Shown here piece after piece: positions 1 to 8,793 of a DNA stretch of 64,000 bases (position 1 is the first letter of the stretch; each line of letters opens with the position of its first letter). Both the position numbers and the translations under genes were made by a program. Source of the stretch: Flavipsychrobacter sp964461535 (GTDB lineage Bacteria; Bacteroidota; Bacteroidia; Chitinophagales; Chitinophagaceae); NCBI GenBank assembly GCA_964461535.1, contig CAYWUY010000008.1:1-64000 (forward strand), in the 5' to 3' direction. A model generated the notes under the pieces. That model searched no databases and was not told where the DNA came from. It saw only the letters and a program-made list of their open reading frames with translations.

Positions 1-2500
1 CATTATATTCATAAGTAATGGAATACGATGTGCCTGGTATTAGTCCGAAAAACGAGATATATCCATCAGTTAGTCCGCAGTTGCTAGGGTTATTCGTTGT
101 AATAGATGTAGGAATTGGTAATGGATAAATTATAGCATTAGTAAAAGCTAAACCAGAACTACATCCTGTAACAGTATTAATAGCAACTACAGTGTAGAAT
201 CCGGACTGACTAGGATAAGCCGGTGCTAATTGCGGATTTTGTAACGAGCTTGTAAATCCTAATGGTCCTGTCCAGCTATAGACTATAGTTGCATCTGGGC
301 TAGTAGCTGATAATGTGAGTACACTGCCTTCGCAAGCCGGACCATTGTTTGTAGCTGTAGGAGTAGCAGGAGTGCTAGGGTTATTAAGTACATAAGGACC
401 ATAAAAAGTATTAGATGGACAGCCATTGTGTAGACTAGCATTAAATGAAGCATAGGTGCCTCCTGAGAGGCCATTTAAAATGATTTCTCCACTAGGACCG
501 GCAGTGAATGCGCCAGATTGAGGTGATCCGTTATATAAATAAGTTATGGTATAAGTAGTTCCCGGGCTTAATCCTGAAATAGTAAAGCTGCCATCGGGGG
601 TGTAACAACTAGTTGGTTGTGTGAAAGTAACATTCGTTATAGTAGGCGTTTCGTATACATTTACTACCAATGTTTTTCTACATCCTGCTAGCGTGGTGCA
701 GCTAATAGTAGAGGTGCCTGCGCTAAGCCCTGAGGCATAACCACTGCCGGCAGATATAGCCAATATGCCAGTGGGGCTACTAGACCAAGCACCTGTACCG
801 GCGGATAATGTATAAATTTCAGGAGTACCCATGCATATAATTGTATCTCCAATAATGTTGCCTATGGGGTGTTCTATTAATGTTTGTGTATCTATAGCAG
901 TTGTGCCGCATCCGTCTGTAACCGTGAGTGTGTATACTGTGGTGGTGGCGGGGCTAATAGCTATAGAAGAAGACGTGCTGCCTGATGGAGCCCAAGAATA
1001 GCTATAAGGAGGTATGCCCCAATTATAGCTACCAACAAAAGTTGCTGTATCGCCCTGACAGATTTGTGTGGTATCGGGTGTTATAAAGGCATCTAATGTA
1101 TGCCCAACTACTGTAATAGTTAATGGTACTGACTGTATAATATATAAGTTACTGCATGGTGCTACTGAGGCATAGTTTTGATAGAAGTTCATGGTTACAT
1201 TAAGGTCGTAAGCGGCACAGGTAACTGGTGGTATGCAGCTACTTACATGCGAGTATATTGATATGTCGGAACCCCCGCACGTACCTGGGGCATAAACTAA
1301 ACAATACCAATAAAATCCTGTAGCAGAAGGGCTTCTGCAGGTTCCTACTCTGAAATCCATACTGCCGTTAGCCATTAATGCACCTCCTGTAGCCTCATAC
1401 TCGAAAGTGAACCATAAGTCTGTTATGGTAAGGTCTGGAGGAACAGATGCAGGATTTAAGATGCTGCAACCTGTAGTCCATCCCGGACTATATGTGCTGC
1501 CCGGCACAGTTACAGTTGTAGGTGCGGTAACTAATGGGTCGATAATAATTGGGTATCTATCTGCCGGTTTATTAAGCCATTTGGCATCAATTACAATGTC
1601 TAGGCAGTTGTCCTTACCAATAATGTATGGTAAATATTCATTGCTGCCTGGCGTATTTTTCTCATAAATATTAGCAGCTGAAATTATGAGCTGGTCTATA
1701 TTGTCTTCATTTTTAACTGAAAGTACTCCTATTGTAGATTTTTCAGGTGAAGCATTAAAATGTAATCCTTGGGGTAATATTATATGGTCTCTAATACTTA
1801 AAAAGCCCTTATTAATTGCTGGTAAAGGTTTGTTTATCCAGTAGTTAGTTTTTATACCTCCCCTTACTACTCTAAGCTCTATATCTATGCCATCCCAAGC
1901 GTTAGTAATGTATGCTCCATCTTCGCCAATAGTTATATTTGTCCAATTGGCATATCCTAATGATTTTATATTGCCATCAATATTGCTGTGTATAAGTTCT
2001 AACTGATTATTAAATGTAAAAATTTGCTTATTGTACTGTATTTGTGTGTTATTTAAAACTGTATTTATGCAAGTAGGAGACGTCTGATTTTTTGCTGCAT
2101 AAATACCATTTGCTTCCGCTGATGGTTTTAACCTTGGGTCAATAGTTAGCCAGTTACCCGCAGCATCTTTATAATGCATTGGTTGTGTGCAGGTTTGGGT
2201 GTAACTAAAGGTTTTGTTGCTTCCTTTTTTTACATAGGTTTTATTATACTCTTTTCTTTGGCCTATATCTTCATAGCAATCTTTGCAAGGGGTTTCTTTA
2301 AAAGTGGCACCTATTTCGGGGTGCGATTCATAGCCTTTATTACCCATAATGGTTTCAGCATCGGGTATTTTGTCGGTAAGAAATGATGTATAGTTGAAGT
2401 GCGTTGCCTGCATTCCCTCTTGAGGGAGGATGTTAAGCTGTTGTGCAATGCTAGTAAAGCCGAAAAAAGTAAATATTAATATTAGTATATATTTAGACAT
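1..2500 (-). CDS. Large secreted repeat protein (adhesin-like), 3' end outside window
   Basis: This frame is open from an ATG at 2500 down to base 1, so at least 833 residues are encoded and the C-terminus is missing. A signal peptide covers roughly residues 1-20 (MSKYILILIF..., ending SIAQ). Residues about 20-350 form a non-repetitive N-terminal region. After that come Ser/Thr/Gly/Pro-rich Ig-like modules. From about residue 620 a repeat with the pattern PTSCxxxDGSFTISGLSPGT appears, and a second copy (PSNCGLTDGYISFFGL) starts near residue 795. The same repeat family is found in the T9SS substrate at 19025-23368, so export by the type IX system to the cell surface is inferred. The sorting domain itself would lie beyond the left edge. 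No specific ligand or function is recognisable. The other open frames across this interval are antisense shadows. Confidence 0.85.
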   Translation of the reverse strand, partial: MSKYILILIFTFFGFTSIAQQLNILPQEGMQATHFNYTSFLTDKIPDAETIMGNKGYESHPEIGATFKETPCKDCYEDIGQRKEYNKTYVKKGSNKTFSYTQTCTQPMHYKDAAGNWLTIDPRLKPSAEANGIYAAKNQTSPTCINTVLNNTQIQYNKQIFTFNNQLELIHSNIDGNIKSLGYANWTNITIGEDGAYITNAWDGIDIELRVVRGGIKTNYWINKPLPAINKGFLSIRDHIILPQGLHFNASPEKSTIGVLSVKNEDNIDQLIISAANIYEKNTPGSNEYLPYIIGKDNCLDIVIDAKWLNKPADRYPIIIDPLVTAPTTVTVPGSTYSPGWTTGCSILNPASVPPDLTITDLWFTFEYEATGGALMANGSMDFRVGTCRSPSATGFYWYCLVYAPGTCGGSDISIYSHVSSCIPPVTCAAYDLNVTMNFYQNYASVAPCSNLYIIQSVPLTITVVGHTLDAFITPDTTQICQGDTATFVGSYNWGIPPYSYSWAPSGSTSSSIAISPATTTVYTLTVTDGCGTTAIDTQTLIEHPIGNIIGDTIICMGTPEIYTLSAGTGAWSSSPTGILAISAGSGYASGLSAGTSTISCTTLAGCRKTLVVNVYETPTITNVTFTQPTSCYTPDGSFTISGLSPGTTYTITYLYNGSPQSGAFTAGPSGEIILNGLSGGTYASFNASLHNGCPSNTFYGPYVLNNPSTPATPTATNNGPACEGSVLTLSATSPDATIVYSWTGPLGFTSSLQNPQLAPAYPSQSGFYTVVAINTVTGCSSGLAFTNAIIYPLPIPTSITTNNPSNCGLTDGYISFFGLIPGTSYSITYEYN

Positions 2501-2684
2501 AGGCTAGCAGTTATGTAGCTCAGCAATAAGTAGAACAATATAGTTATGCTTAAACCATAATAGAATGATAATCAAAGTTAAACTCTCTTTGATATTCCTA
2601 CTATTGAATAATTTAATAGCATCCTGCTATGTATTAGACAAAGCTATTTTAAAAATACGTTGGCTATTTGCTCAAGTATTCCTT

Positions 2685-3161
2685 CTACATGCCCAGGTTT
2701 TCATTACTGAAGAAGAAGGGTAGTAGCAGCGTAACATCATCTACATAAATAACCTGACCATCTGGGCTACACATATAAACGGCATACTTTTTATGTTGAG
2801 CTACTTGTTGTTCAAGCATACTTTGCCTGCATATACCACAGGGCGAAAGCGGCATCATTAAATGTTCGTCTGCTTTGTATGTTACTGCTATAGCTTCAAT
2901 ATGTTGGCTGCCATTATCGGGGTTAATTGTAGCAAGTACACTTCTTTCAGCGCAGATACCTGCCGGATAACTTGCGTTTTCGTGGTTGGCACCAGTTCGT
3001 ATACTGCCATCTGCTAAGAGTACGGCTGCACCTACCTTGAAGTGGGAGTATGGTGCATAGGCATCTTTAGTAGCCTCTTCAGCTGCAGTTATCAGTTTTT
3101 GAATAGTTTCAGGTAATTGGCTTTTAGTAGTTTTATTATATGAGAAAGTATATTGTTCCAT
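2685..3161 (-). CDS. cdd: Cytidine deaminase
   Basis: A 158-residue protein that hydrolytically deaminates cytidine and deoxycytidine to uridine and deoxyuridine in pyrimidine salvage, in the cytoplasm. The zinc site of the small homotetrameric class is complete: Cys70-Ala-Glu72 (in GICAERSVL) and Cys108-x2-Cys111 (in SPCGICRQ). The substrate-binding segment APYSHFKVGAA is present near residue 36, and NHENASYPAG precedes the catalytic Glu. Length and domain order are normal for the family. The gene stands alone: a terminator for the upstream heme operon lies between it and its 5' neighbour, and the repeat-protein gene downstream begins after a 184-bp gap. Identification is very secure. Confidence 0.94.
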   Translation of the reverse strand: MEQYTFSYNKTTKSQLPETIQKLITAAEEATKDAYAPYSHFKVGAAVLLADGSIRTGANHENASYPAGICAERSVLATINPDNGSQHIEAIAVTYKADEHLMMPLSPCGICRQSMLEQQVAQHKKYAVYMCSPDGQVIYVDDVTLLLPFFFSNENLGM

Positions 3162-3266
3162 AATGTCTCCAAGATTCGTTAAAGCAGTATATAACCGCTT
3201 TATTGTTCACAAATAGTTTTATTGTTTAAGCCGTTTTTGTAATACGAAACAAAAAGTATTTTGGCT

Positions 3267-3300
3267 AAAAAAGGCTATGGAGGTTCCTCCACAGCCTTTT
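3267..3300 (-). terminator. Intrinsic terminator of the heme operon
   Basis: Arms AAAGGCTATGGAGG and CCTCCACAGCCTTT form a 14-position stem with one internal mismatch and a TT loop. On the minus strand it is followed by a run of six T. It sits about 100 bp past the stop of the PD40 gene (3400), the last gene of the minus-strand heme cluster, and upstream of cdd. Confidence 0.8.
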
Positions 3301-3399
3301 GATACTTCAAATTAAGGATATTAATTCGAATTTATACCATATTTTAAAATAAAATCTTTGTTAGGTTTGTGCTAAGCCAAGGTGATGTTAACTTATAGC

Positions 3400-4470
3400 T
3401 TAGTTAACCCAATCACAAATAAATACATTTGTATCTCTACCGCCACCATTATTTCTGTTTGAACTAAAGATTAGTTTTTTGCCGTCAGGAGAAAACATAG
3501 GGAAGGCATCGAAGCCATTATCATGAGATATTCTCTCAAGTCCGGTTCCATCGATATTTATTAGATAAAGATTGAATGGGAATCCTTTAGCATACTCGTG
3601 ATTAGAAGCAAATATGATGCGTTTGCCATCCGGTGCAAACGAAGGAGCCCAATTAGCTTTTCCTAAGTGAGTTACTTGATGAACATCGCTTCCATCTGCA
3701 TTGGCTACAAATACTTCCATATTTGTTGGCATAACCAGACCTTGATCTAACAATTCTTTATATTCTTTCTTTTCCTCATCAGTTTTAGGTCTAGAAGCTC
3801 TCCAAACAATTTTAGTTCCGTCAGGAGAAAAGCAAGGTCCACCATCGTACCCTAAATCGTGGGTGATTTGTTTAACATTACTGCCATCAATATTCATGGT
3901 GTAGATATCTAAATCACCATTTCTCATGCTGGTGAATACTATTTTATCTCCTTTAGGTGATACTGTGCCTTCCGCATCATATCCGGGAGTATTAGTTAGT
4001 TTTTTAGATATTTTACCGTTGAAATCTGCTACATAAATATCATACGATGGATAGATAGGCCAAACGTATTTTTTTATTTTAGTTCTATCTGGTGTGGGCG
4101 GACAGGTGTCGGCAGCTTCATGTGTTGATGCATACAATAGATGCTTCTTATCAGGAAGAAGATATGCACATGTAGTTCTTCCTTTGCCCGTACTAACCAA
4201 TTTATATGTAAATGCTTGATTCCCTTTTTTAGGAATGCGTCCATAGTATATTTGGTCGCAAGGCACTCCATCTTTTTCTGAGGTGCGCTGAAAAGTAATT
4301 TGCTCATTGTCGAAACCAAAGTAGGCCTCAGCGTTATCGCCACCGAAAGTTAGCTGGCGCATATTGCTGAAATGCTTCTCATCAGGGTAGGATAGATTGG
4401 CTGGTTTGTCTTGTGCCTTTGCCTGAAGGGCTAATACACTAATACAAATTGTATAAATACTTTTCTTCAT
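3400..4470 (-). CDS. TolB-like PD40 beta-propeller protein, secreted
   Basis: A 356-residue protein with a signal peptide (MKKSIYTICISVLALQAKAQ) and a C-terminal series of PD40/TolB-type beta-propeller blades. Each blade shows the pattern FSPDGxKIxFxSxRxGxxDIYxMNxDGSNVxxIT, seen near residues 165-205, 210-225, 265-285 and 320-345. Such propellers act in the periplasm or at the outer membrane as binding or scaffold modules; no catalytic domain is visible. The gene starts 31 bp after the hemL stop with no terminator in between, and the first terminator is at 3267-3300, so it is probably the last gene of the hem transcript. A role in heme or porphyrin handling is only a guess from position. The family call is secure; the function is unknown. 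Confidence 0.82.
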   Translation of the reverse strand: MKKSIYTICISVLALQAKAQDKPANLSYPDEKHFSNMRQLTFGGDNAEAYFGFDNEQITFQRTSEKDGVPCDQIYYGRIPKKGNQAFTYKLVSTGKGRTTCAYLLPDKKHLLYASTHEAADTCPPTPDRTKIKKYVWPIYPSYDIYVADFNGKISKKLTNTPGYDAEGTVSPKGDKIVFTSMRNGDLDIYTMNIDGSNVKQITHDLGYDGGPCFSPDGTKIVWRASRPKTDEEKKEYKELLDQGLVMPTNMEVFVANADGSDVHQVTHLGKANWAPSFAPDGKRIIFASNHEYAKGFPFNLYLINIDGTGLERISHDNGFDAFPMFSPDGKKLIFSSNRNNGGGRDTNVFICDWVN

Positions 4471-4501
4471 GCTATTAAATGATACTATGTAAAATTATAA
4501 T

Positions 4502-5788
4502 TTATAGTGTACTAAAGAAATGTTCAGTTGCACTAATAGTTTTGTCTAAATCTTCAGTGCTTAATGCATTACTGATAAACCAAGTTTCATATGCCGAAGG
4601 AGGCAAATAAATACCTTGATTAAGCATAGCATGGAAATATTTATTAAACAAAGCATTATTGGCATTAGCCGCATCGGTAAAGTTGGTAATAGGGTTAGGC
4701 GAGAAGTGCACACTAATCATGGAGCCTAGGCGGTTGATTGTATGTTCTACACCTTTTCTATTTAATACTTCTGATAAGCCTTTGTGTAAATATTCCGTTT
4801 TGCTGTCTATACTTGAGTAAATATCCTTATTTTCTTTAAGTGTTTTTAGCATGGTAAAACCTGCTGCCATAGCTATGGGGTTACCACTTAATGTACCTGC
4901 TTGGTATACATTGCCTAACGGAGCTATACACTCCATAATCTCTCTGCGACCGCCGAAAGCACCTACCGGCATACCTCCACCAATCACTTTGCCATAGGTA
5001 ACTAAATCGGCATCTATATTTAAGCGTTCCTGAGCACCGCCTGCTGCTAGTCTAAATCCGGTCATTACCTCATCAAATATTAGTACTATGTTATTATCAG
5101 TACATATTTTTCTAAGCCCTTCTAAATAACCCGGCAATGGAGGAATGCAACCCATATTGCCGGCTACCGGCTCTATAATTATGGCTGCTATTTCGTTTGG
5201 ATTTTCTTTTATTAGTTGTTCTACTGCATTTAAGTCATTATAAGGAGCAGTAAGTGTATCTAAAGAAACACCTGAAGTAATGCCAGGAACAGTTTGAATA
5301 TTAAAAGTAGCTACACCGCTACCTGCTTTAACTAAAAAAGCATCAGCATGACCGTGATAGCAGCCTTCAAACTTTATAAATTTATTTTTACCGGTGTAAC
5401 CTCTAGCTAGTCTTAGCGCACTCATACACGCTTCAGTACCGCTGCTAACCATTCTTATTAAATCTACATTTGGTGCCATAGATTTAATAATTTCTGCCAT
5501 TTCAATTTCTAACTCTGTTGGTGCACCAAAAGACATAGCCTCTAGAGCTTTGTTTTGTATAGCCTTTACCACATGCTCATATGCATGACCTAAAATCATA
5601 GGTCCCCAAGAGTTGATAAAATCTATGTACTGATTTCCATCAGCATCATACATGTATGCACCTTTTGCCTTTGTCATGAACAAAGGATTGCCACCAACAC
5701 TCTTAAATGCTCTTACCGGAGAGTTTACACCGCCGGGAATACTAAGTTTGGCTCTTTCAAATAATGCTACACTATTATTATTGTTCAT
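4502..5788 (-). CDS. hemL: Glutamate-1-semialdehyde 2,1-aminomutase
   Basis: A 428-residue PLP enzyme that converts glutamate-1-semialdehyde to 5-aminolevulinate, the second step of the C5 heme pathway. Family signatures are present: GGVNSPVRAF at residues 19-28, SSGTEACMSALRLAR for phosphate binding near 115-129, the IFDEVMTGFR motif near 240, and the PLP lysine in VTYGKVIGGGMPVGAFGG at about residue 266. Length is normal. It is the seventh gene of the hemACDEFBL run, 23 bp after hemB and 31 bp before the PD40 gene. With HemA it defines the tRNA-dependent route to 5-aminolevulinate rather than the HemA/ALAS (Shemin) route. Confidence 0.96.
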   Translation of the reverse strand: MNNNNSVALFERAKLSIPGGVNSPVRAFKSVGGNPLFMTKAKGAYMYDADGNQYIDFINSWGPMILGHAYEHVVKAIQNKALEAMSFGAPTELEIEMAEIIKSMAPNVDLIRMVSSGTEACMSALRLARGYTGKNKFIKFEGCYHGHADAFLVKAGSGVATFNIQTVPGITSGVSLDTLTAPYNDLNAVEQLIKENPNEIAAIIIEPVAGNMGCIPPLPGYLEGLRKICTDNNIVLIFDEVMTGFRLAAGGAQERLNIDADLVTYGKVIGGGMPVGAFGGRREIMECIAPLGNVYQAGTLSGNPIAMAAGFTMLKTLKENKDIYSSIDSKTEYLHKGLSEVLNRKGVEHTINRLGSMISVHFSPNPITNFTDAANANNALFNKYFHAMLNQGIYLPPSAYETWFISNALSTEDLDKTISATEHFFSTL

Positions 5789-5811
5789 GTGTTGTTTTTC
5801 TTTTTGTTGTG

Positions 5812-6786
5812 TTAGCTAATAAGTTTCACGGCGTCTTTTGCAAAGTAGGTTGCTATTAAATCTGCTCCGGCTCGTTTGATAGAAGTTAAAGACTCTAAAA
5901 TTGCTTTTTCTTCATTTAGCCAACCCATTTTAGCAGCTGCTTTAATCATGGCATATTCGCCACTTACATGATAGGCACTTACCGGAACATCTACATGATT
6001 TTTTACTTCGCGAATAATATCTAAGTAAGCCATAGCAGGTTTTACCATAACAATATCAGCGCCTTCTTCTACATCCATTATAGTTTCTCTTACGGCTTCA
6101 ATTCTATTGGCATAGTCCATTTGGTAGGTTTTCTTGTCGCCAAATCCGGGTGCGCTATCAAGTGCATCTCTGAACGGGCCATAAAAACATGAAGCATACT
6201 TAGCGCTATAAGCCATTATTCCGGTCTTGGTATATCCACTATTTTCAAGGGCAAAACGTATAGCACCTATTCTGCCATCCATCATATCGCTTGGGGCTAC
6301 AAAATCTGCTCCTGCTTCAGCATGGCTTACGCTCATTTGTGCTAGTACTTCAACTGTTGTATCGTTTACAATTTCTTGATTTTCAACTATTCCATCATGT
6401 CCGTATGAAGAGAATGGATCTAATGCAACATCTGTCATTATAACCATATCAGGGCAAGCACTTTTAATAGCTCTTATGCTTCTTTGCATTAGCCCGTCTT
6501 TATTTAAAGCCTCGGTACCCTTATTATCTTTTAGCTCGTCTTTGCACTTTATAAATAGTAATACAGACTTTATGCCCATAGCCCATAGTTCTTTTACTTC
6601 ATTTAAAGTAAAATCTAAGCTCATTCTATAATAGCCTGACATAGAAGGAATTTCTTCCTTTATGCCACTGCCCTCAGTAATGAAAAGAGGGGCTATGAAG
6701 TCTGATGGTTTTATAATAGTCTCGGCTACCATAGCTCTGATAGCCGGATTTTGTCTTAGTATTCTATTTCTTCTTTGCAAATACAT
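5812..6786 (-). CDS. hemB: Porphobilinogen synthase (delta-aminolevulinic acid dehydratase)
   Basis: A 324-residue enzyme condensing two 5-aminolevulinate molecules to porphobilinogen. The Schiff-base lysine lies in MVKPAMAYLDIIREV at about residue 249, and a second conserved lysine in YSAKYASCFYGPFR near 195. The active-site segment reads DVALDPFSSYGHDGI. It lacks the cysteines of the zinc type (DxCxCx..GHCG), which indicates a magnesium/monovalent-ion type enzyme of the kind known from Pseudomonas. The gene lies 19 bp after hemF and 23 bp before hemL in the heme operon. Identification is secure; the metal assignment is inferred from the motif. Confidence 0.96.
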   Translation of the reverse strand: MYLQRRNRILRQNPAIRAMVAETIIKPSDFIAPLFITEGSGIKEEIPSMSGYYRMSLDFTLNEVKELWAMGIKSVLLFIKCKDELKDNKGTEALNKDGLMQRSIRAIKSACPDMVIMTDVALDPFSSYGHDGIVENQEIVNDTTVEVLAQMSVSHAEAGADFVAPSDMMDGRIGAIRFALENSGYTKTGIMAYSAKYASCFYGPFRDALDSAPGFGDKKTYQMDYANRIEAVRETIMDVEEGADIVMVKPAMAYLDIIREVKNHVDVPVSAYHVSGEYAMIKAAAKMGWLNEEKAILESLTSIKRAGADLIATYFAKDAVKLIS

Positions 6787-6805
6787 AGTAAGAATATATT
6801 TAAAA

Positions 6806-7717
6806 TTAAATCCAGTCTTTGGGTTGGTAATATGTTAGCATTTTTTCTTCAACACTTCCTTTTTCAGGTTTGTGGTCGTATACCCATCTAGCTCTAGGAG
6901 GTAAGCTCATTAAAATACTTTCAATCCTACCATTTGTTTTTAAACCAAACAGCGTACCTCTATCATGTATTAAGTTGAACTCCACATATCTACCTCGTCT
7001 TATTTCTTGCCATTCAACTTGTTTTTCGCCATATGGAGTATCTTTTCTTTTTTCTACTATGGGCACATAGGCTTCTATAAACCTATTTCCATTGGCTTGT
7101 TGAAACTCAAATAGTTTTTCTTCATCCATGAAATCTGCAGAGGGGCGTAAATAATCGTAAAAGACACCACCTATACCTCGCATCTCATTTCCTCTATGCT
7201 TGTTAGAAAAATATTCGTCACAGTTTGATTTATATTTTTTATATAGCTGATTATCAAACTTTTGTATTGTATTTTTTAAAGTGGAATGAAAATGAATGGC
7301 ATCTTCTTCAAAAATATAATAGGGTGTTAGGTCAGTTCCTCCGCCAAACCAGCAGTCAAGTTTAACTCCATTTTTATCATAGAGTTCAAAATAGCGCCAG
7401 TTAGCATGGATAGTTGGTACATATGGATTTTTAGGGTGAATAACTAAAGATAGACCACATGCAAAAAAATCGCTATCGGGTACTTTGAATGCTTCCTGCA
7501 TAGCTTTTGGCAAAGTGCCATGCACAGCCGAAGTGTTTACCCCGCCTTTCTCAAAAACATTACCATCACTAATAACACGGGTTCTACCCCCACCGCCTTC
7601 AGGCCTGTCCCACTTATCTTCCTGAAAGGTGGCTTTGCCATCAATATTTTCTAGTCCTTTACATATACTGTCTTGTAAATCAAGAATGTATTGTGAGAAT
7701 CTATCTTTTAATTCCAT
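6806..7717 (-). CDS. hemF: Oxygen-dependent coproporphyrinogen III oxidase
   Basis: A 303-residue enzyme that oxidatively decarboxylates coproporphyrinogen III to protoporphyrinogen IX using O2. The family signature GGGTDLTPYY is near residue 126, and further conserved blocks are FxxGGVNTSAVHG near 60 and RGRYVEFNLIHDRGT near 245. The start chosen is the ATG at 7717 (MELKDRFSQ). A longer reading from a TTG at 7726 only adds three residues and overlaps an 11-bp-period direct repeat (AATCAATTGT twice, 7721-7741). The gene lies between hemE and hemB. Using HemF rather than HemN/HemW implies that this pathway works under oxic conditions. Confidence 0.95.
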   Translation of the reverse strand: MELKDRFSQYILDLQDSICKGLENIDGKATFQEDKWDRPEGGGGRTRVISDGNVFEKGGVNTSAVHGTLPKAMQEAFKVPDSDFFACGLSLVIHPKNPYVPTIHANWRYFELYDKNGVKLDCWFGGGTDLTPYYIFEEDAIHFHSTLKNTIQKFDNQLYKKYKSNCDEYFSNKHRGNEMRGIGGVFYDYLRPSADFMDEEKLFEFQQANGNRFIEAYVPIVEKRKDTPYGEKQVEWQEIRRGRYVEFNLIHDRGTLFGLKTNGRIESILMSLPPRARWVYDHKPEKGSVEEKMLTYYQPKDWI

Positions 7718-7750
7718 TTTAATCAATTGTAAATCAATTGTTTGTGATGT

Positions 7751-8779
7751 TTATATGGAGTACTCTTTAACTGCTTCTACGAAGGCAATAGCATGATCCA
7801 CCGGAATATTTGGCATTATACCATGGCCTAAATTGGCAATGTATCTATCTTTTCCAAATCCATCAATCATCGCTTTTACTTCTTTTTTGATTTGCGGTAT
7901 AGGTGCTAATAATTTAGATGGGTCAAAATTGCCTTGTAGTGTAATATTATTGCCAGACAACTGACGTGCCATTTGTGGAGTAAGCGACCAATCTATTCCT
8001 ATACCTGCTGCGCTGGTTTTACTAAGATCGCTTAGAGCATACCAACTGCCTTTAGGGAATAAAATAACAGGTACATATTTACTAACTGCATCTGAAATTT
8101 GTATTAAGTAAGGTTGTGCAAATTCTTGAAAATCAGCAGGTGATAACATTCCGCTCCAACTGTCGAAGATTTGAACTGTATCAACACCTGCCTTGGTTTG
8201 AGCTATCAAATAGGCTATAGTGGCATCTGTTATTTTTTGTAGAAGTTGATGAGCCAGGTCGGGTTGGGTAAAGCAGAATTGCTTAGCCTTATCAAAAGTT
8301 TTACTTCCTTTACCTTCAACCATGTAGCAAAGAAGTGTCCAAGGAGCACCGGCAAAACCAATAAGAGGCACTCTGTCATTTAATTCTTTTTTGGTTAAGG
8401 TTAATGCTTTCATAACATAGCTTAATCTATTTTCCATGTCATCTGTAAATAGTTTATCTATGTCTGCTTTGTCTTTTATAACTTCTGGTAGTAGTGGACC
8501 TTTACCTTCTTCTAATAATACAGTCATTCCCATAGCTTGAGGAATTACCAAAATATCTGAGAAAATAATAGCAGCATCGACGCCTACTTGATCTATTGGC
8601 TGTAAAGTAATTTCACAGGCTAATTCCGGAGTTTGTACGCGAGTAAAGAAGTCGTATTTATTTCTCAGTTTTATGTAGTCAGGTAAATACCTGCCTGCTT
8701 GTCTCATCATCCAAACTGGAGGACGTTCAACTGATTCACCTTTTAAAGCACGTAATAATAGATCGTTTTGTAAGCTCAC
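7751..8779 (-). CDS. hemE: Uroporphyrinogen decarboxylase (GTG start)
   Basis: A 342-residue enzyme removing four carboxyl groups from uroporphyrinogen III to give coproporphyrinogen III. The N-terminal signature RPPVWMMRQAGRYLPDY is at residues 19-35, with the catalytic-region Asp in IFSDILVIPQAMG near 75 and the GHGI motif near 317. The reading begins with GTG at 8779: no in-frame ATG lies between that codon and the hemD stop 14 bp upstream, and the next internal Met falls inside the signature, so GTG is the likely start. The gene follows hemD closely in the operon, which suggests translational coupling. Confidence 0.95.
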   Translation of the reverse strand: MSLQNDLLLRALKGESVERPPVWMMRQAGRYLPDYIKLRNKYDFFTRVQTPELACEITLQPIDQVGVDAAIIFSDILVIPQAMGMTVLLEEGKGPLLPEVIKDKADIDKLFTDDMENRLSYVMKALTLTKKELNDRVPLIGFAGAPWTLLCYMVEGKGSKTFDKAKQFCFTQPDLAHQLLQKITDATIAYLIAQTKAGVDTVQIFDSWSGMLSPADFQEFAQPYLIQISDAVSKYVPVILFPKGSWYALSDLSKTSAAGIGIDWSLTPQMARQLSGNNITLQGNFDPSKLLAPIPQIKKEVKAMIDGFGKDRYIANLGHGIMPNIPVDHAIAFVEAVKEYSI

Positions 8780-8793
8780 TGTATGTATATATT

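Noticed and set aside
1407..2386. Two plus-strand open frames over the left-edge repeat protein
   Set aside because: They lie wholly antisense to a continuous 833-codon frame with signal peptide and repeats, and have low-quality composition.
2571..2593. ATCAAAG/CTTTGAT inverted repeat upstream of the left-edge gene
   Set aside because: Only 7-bp arms with no T run and no clear relation to a promoter box; expected by chance in AT-rich DNA.
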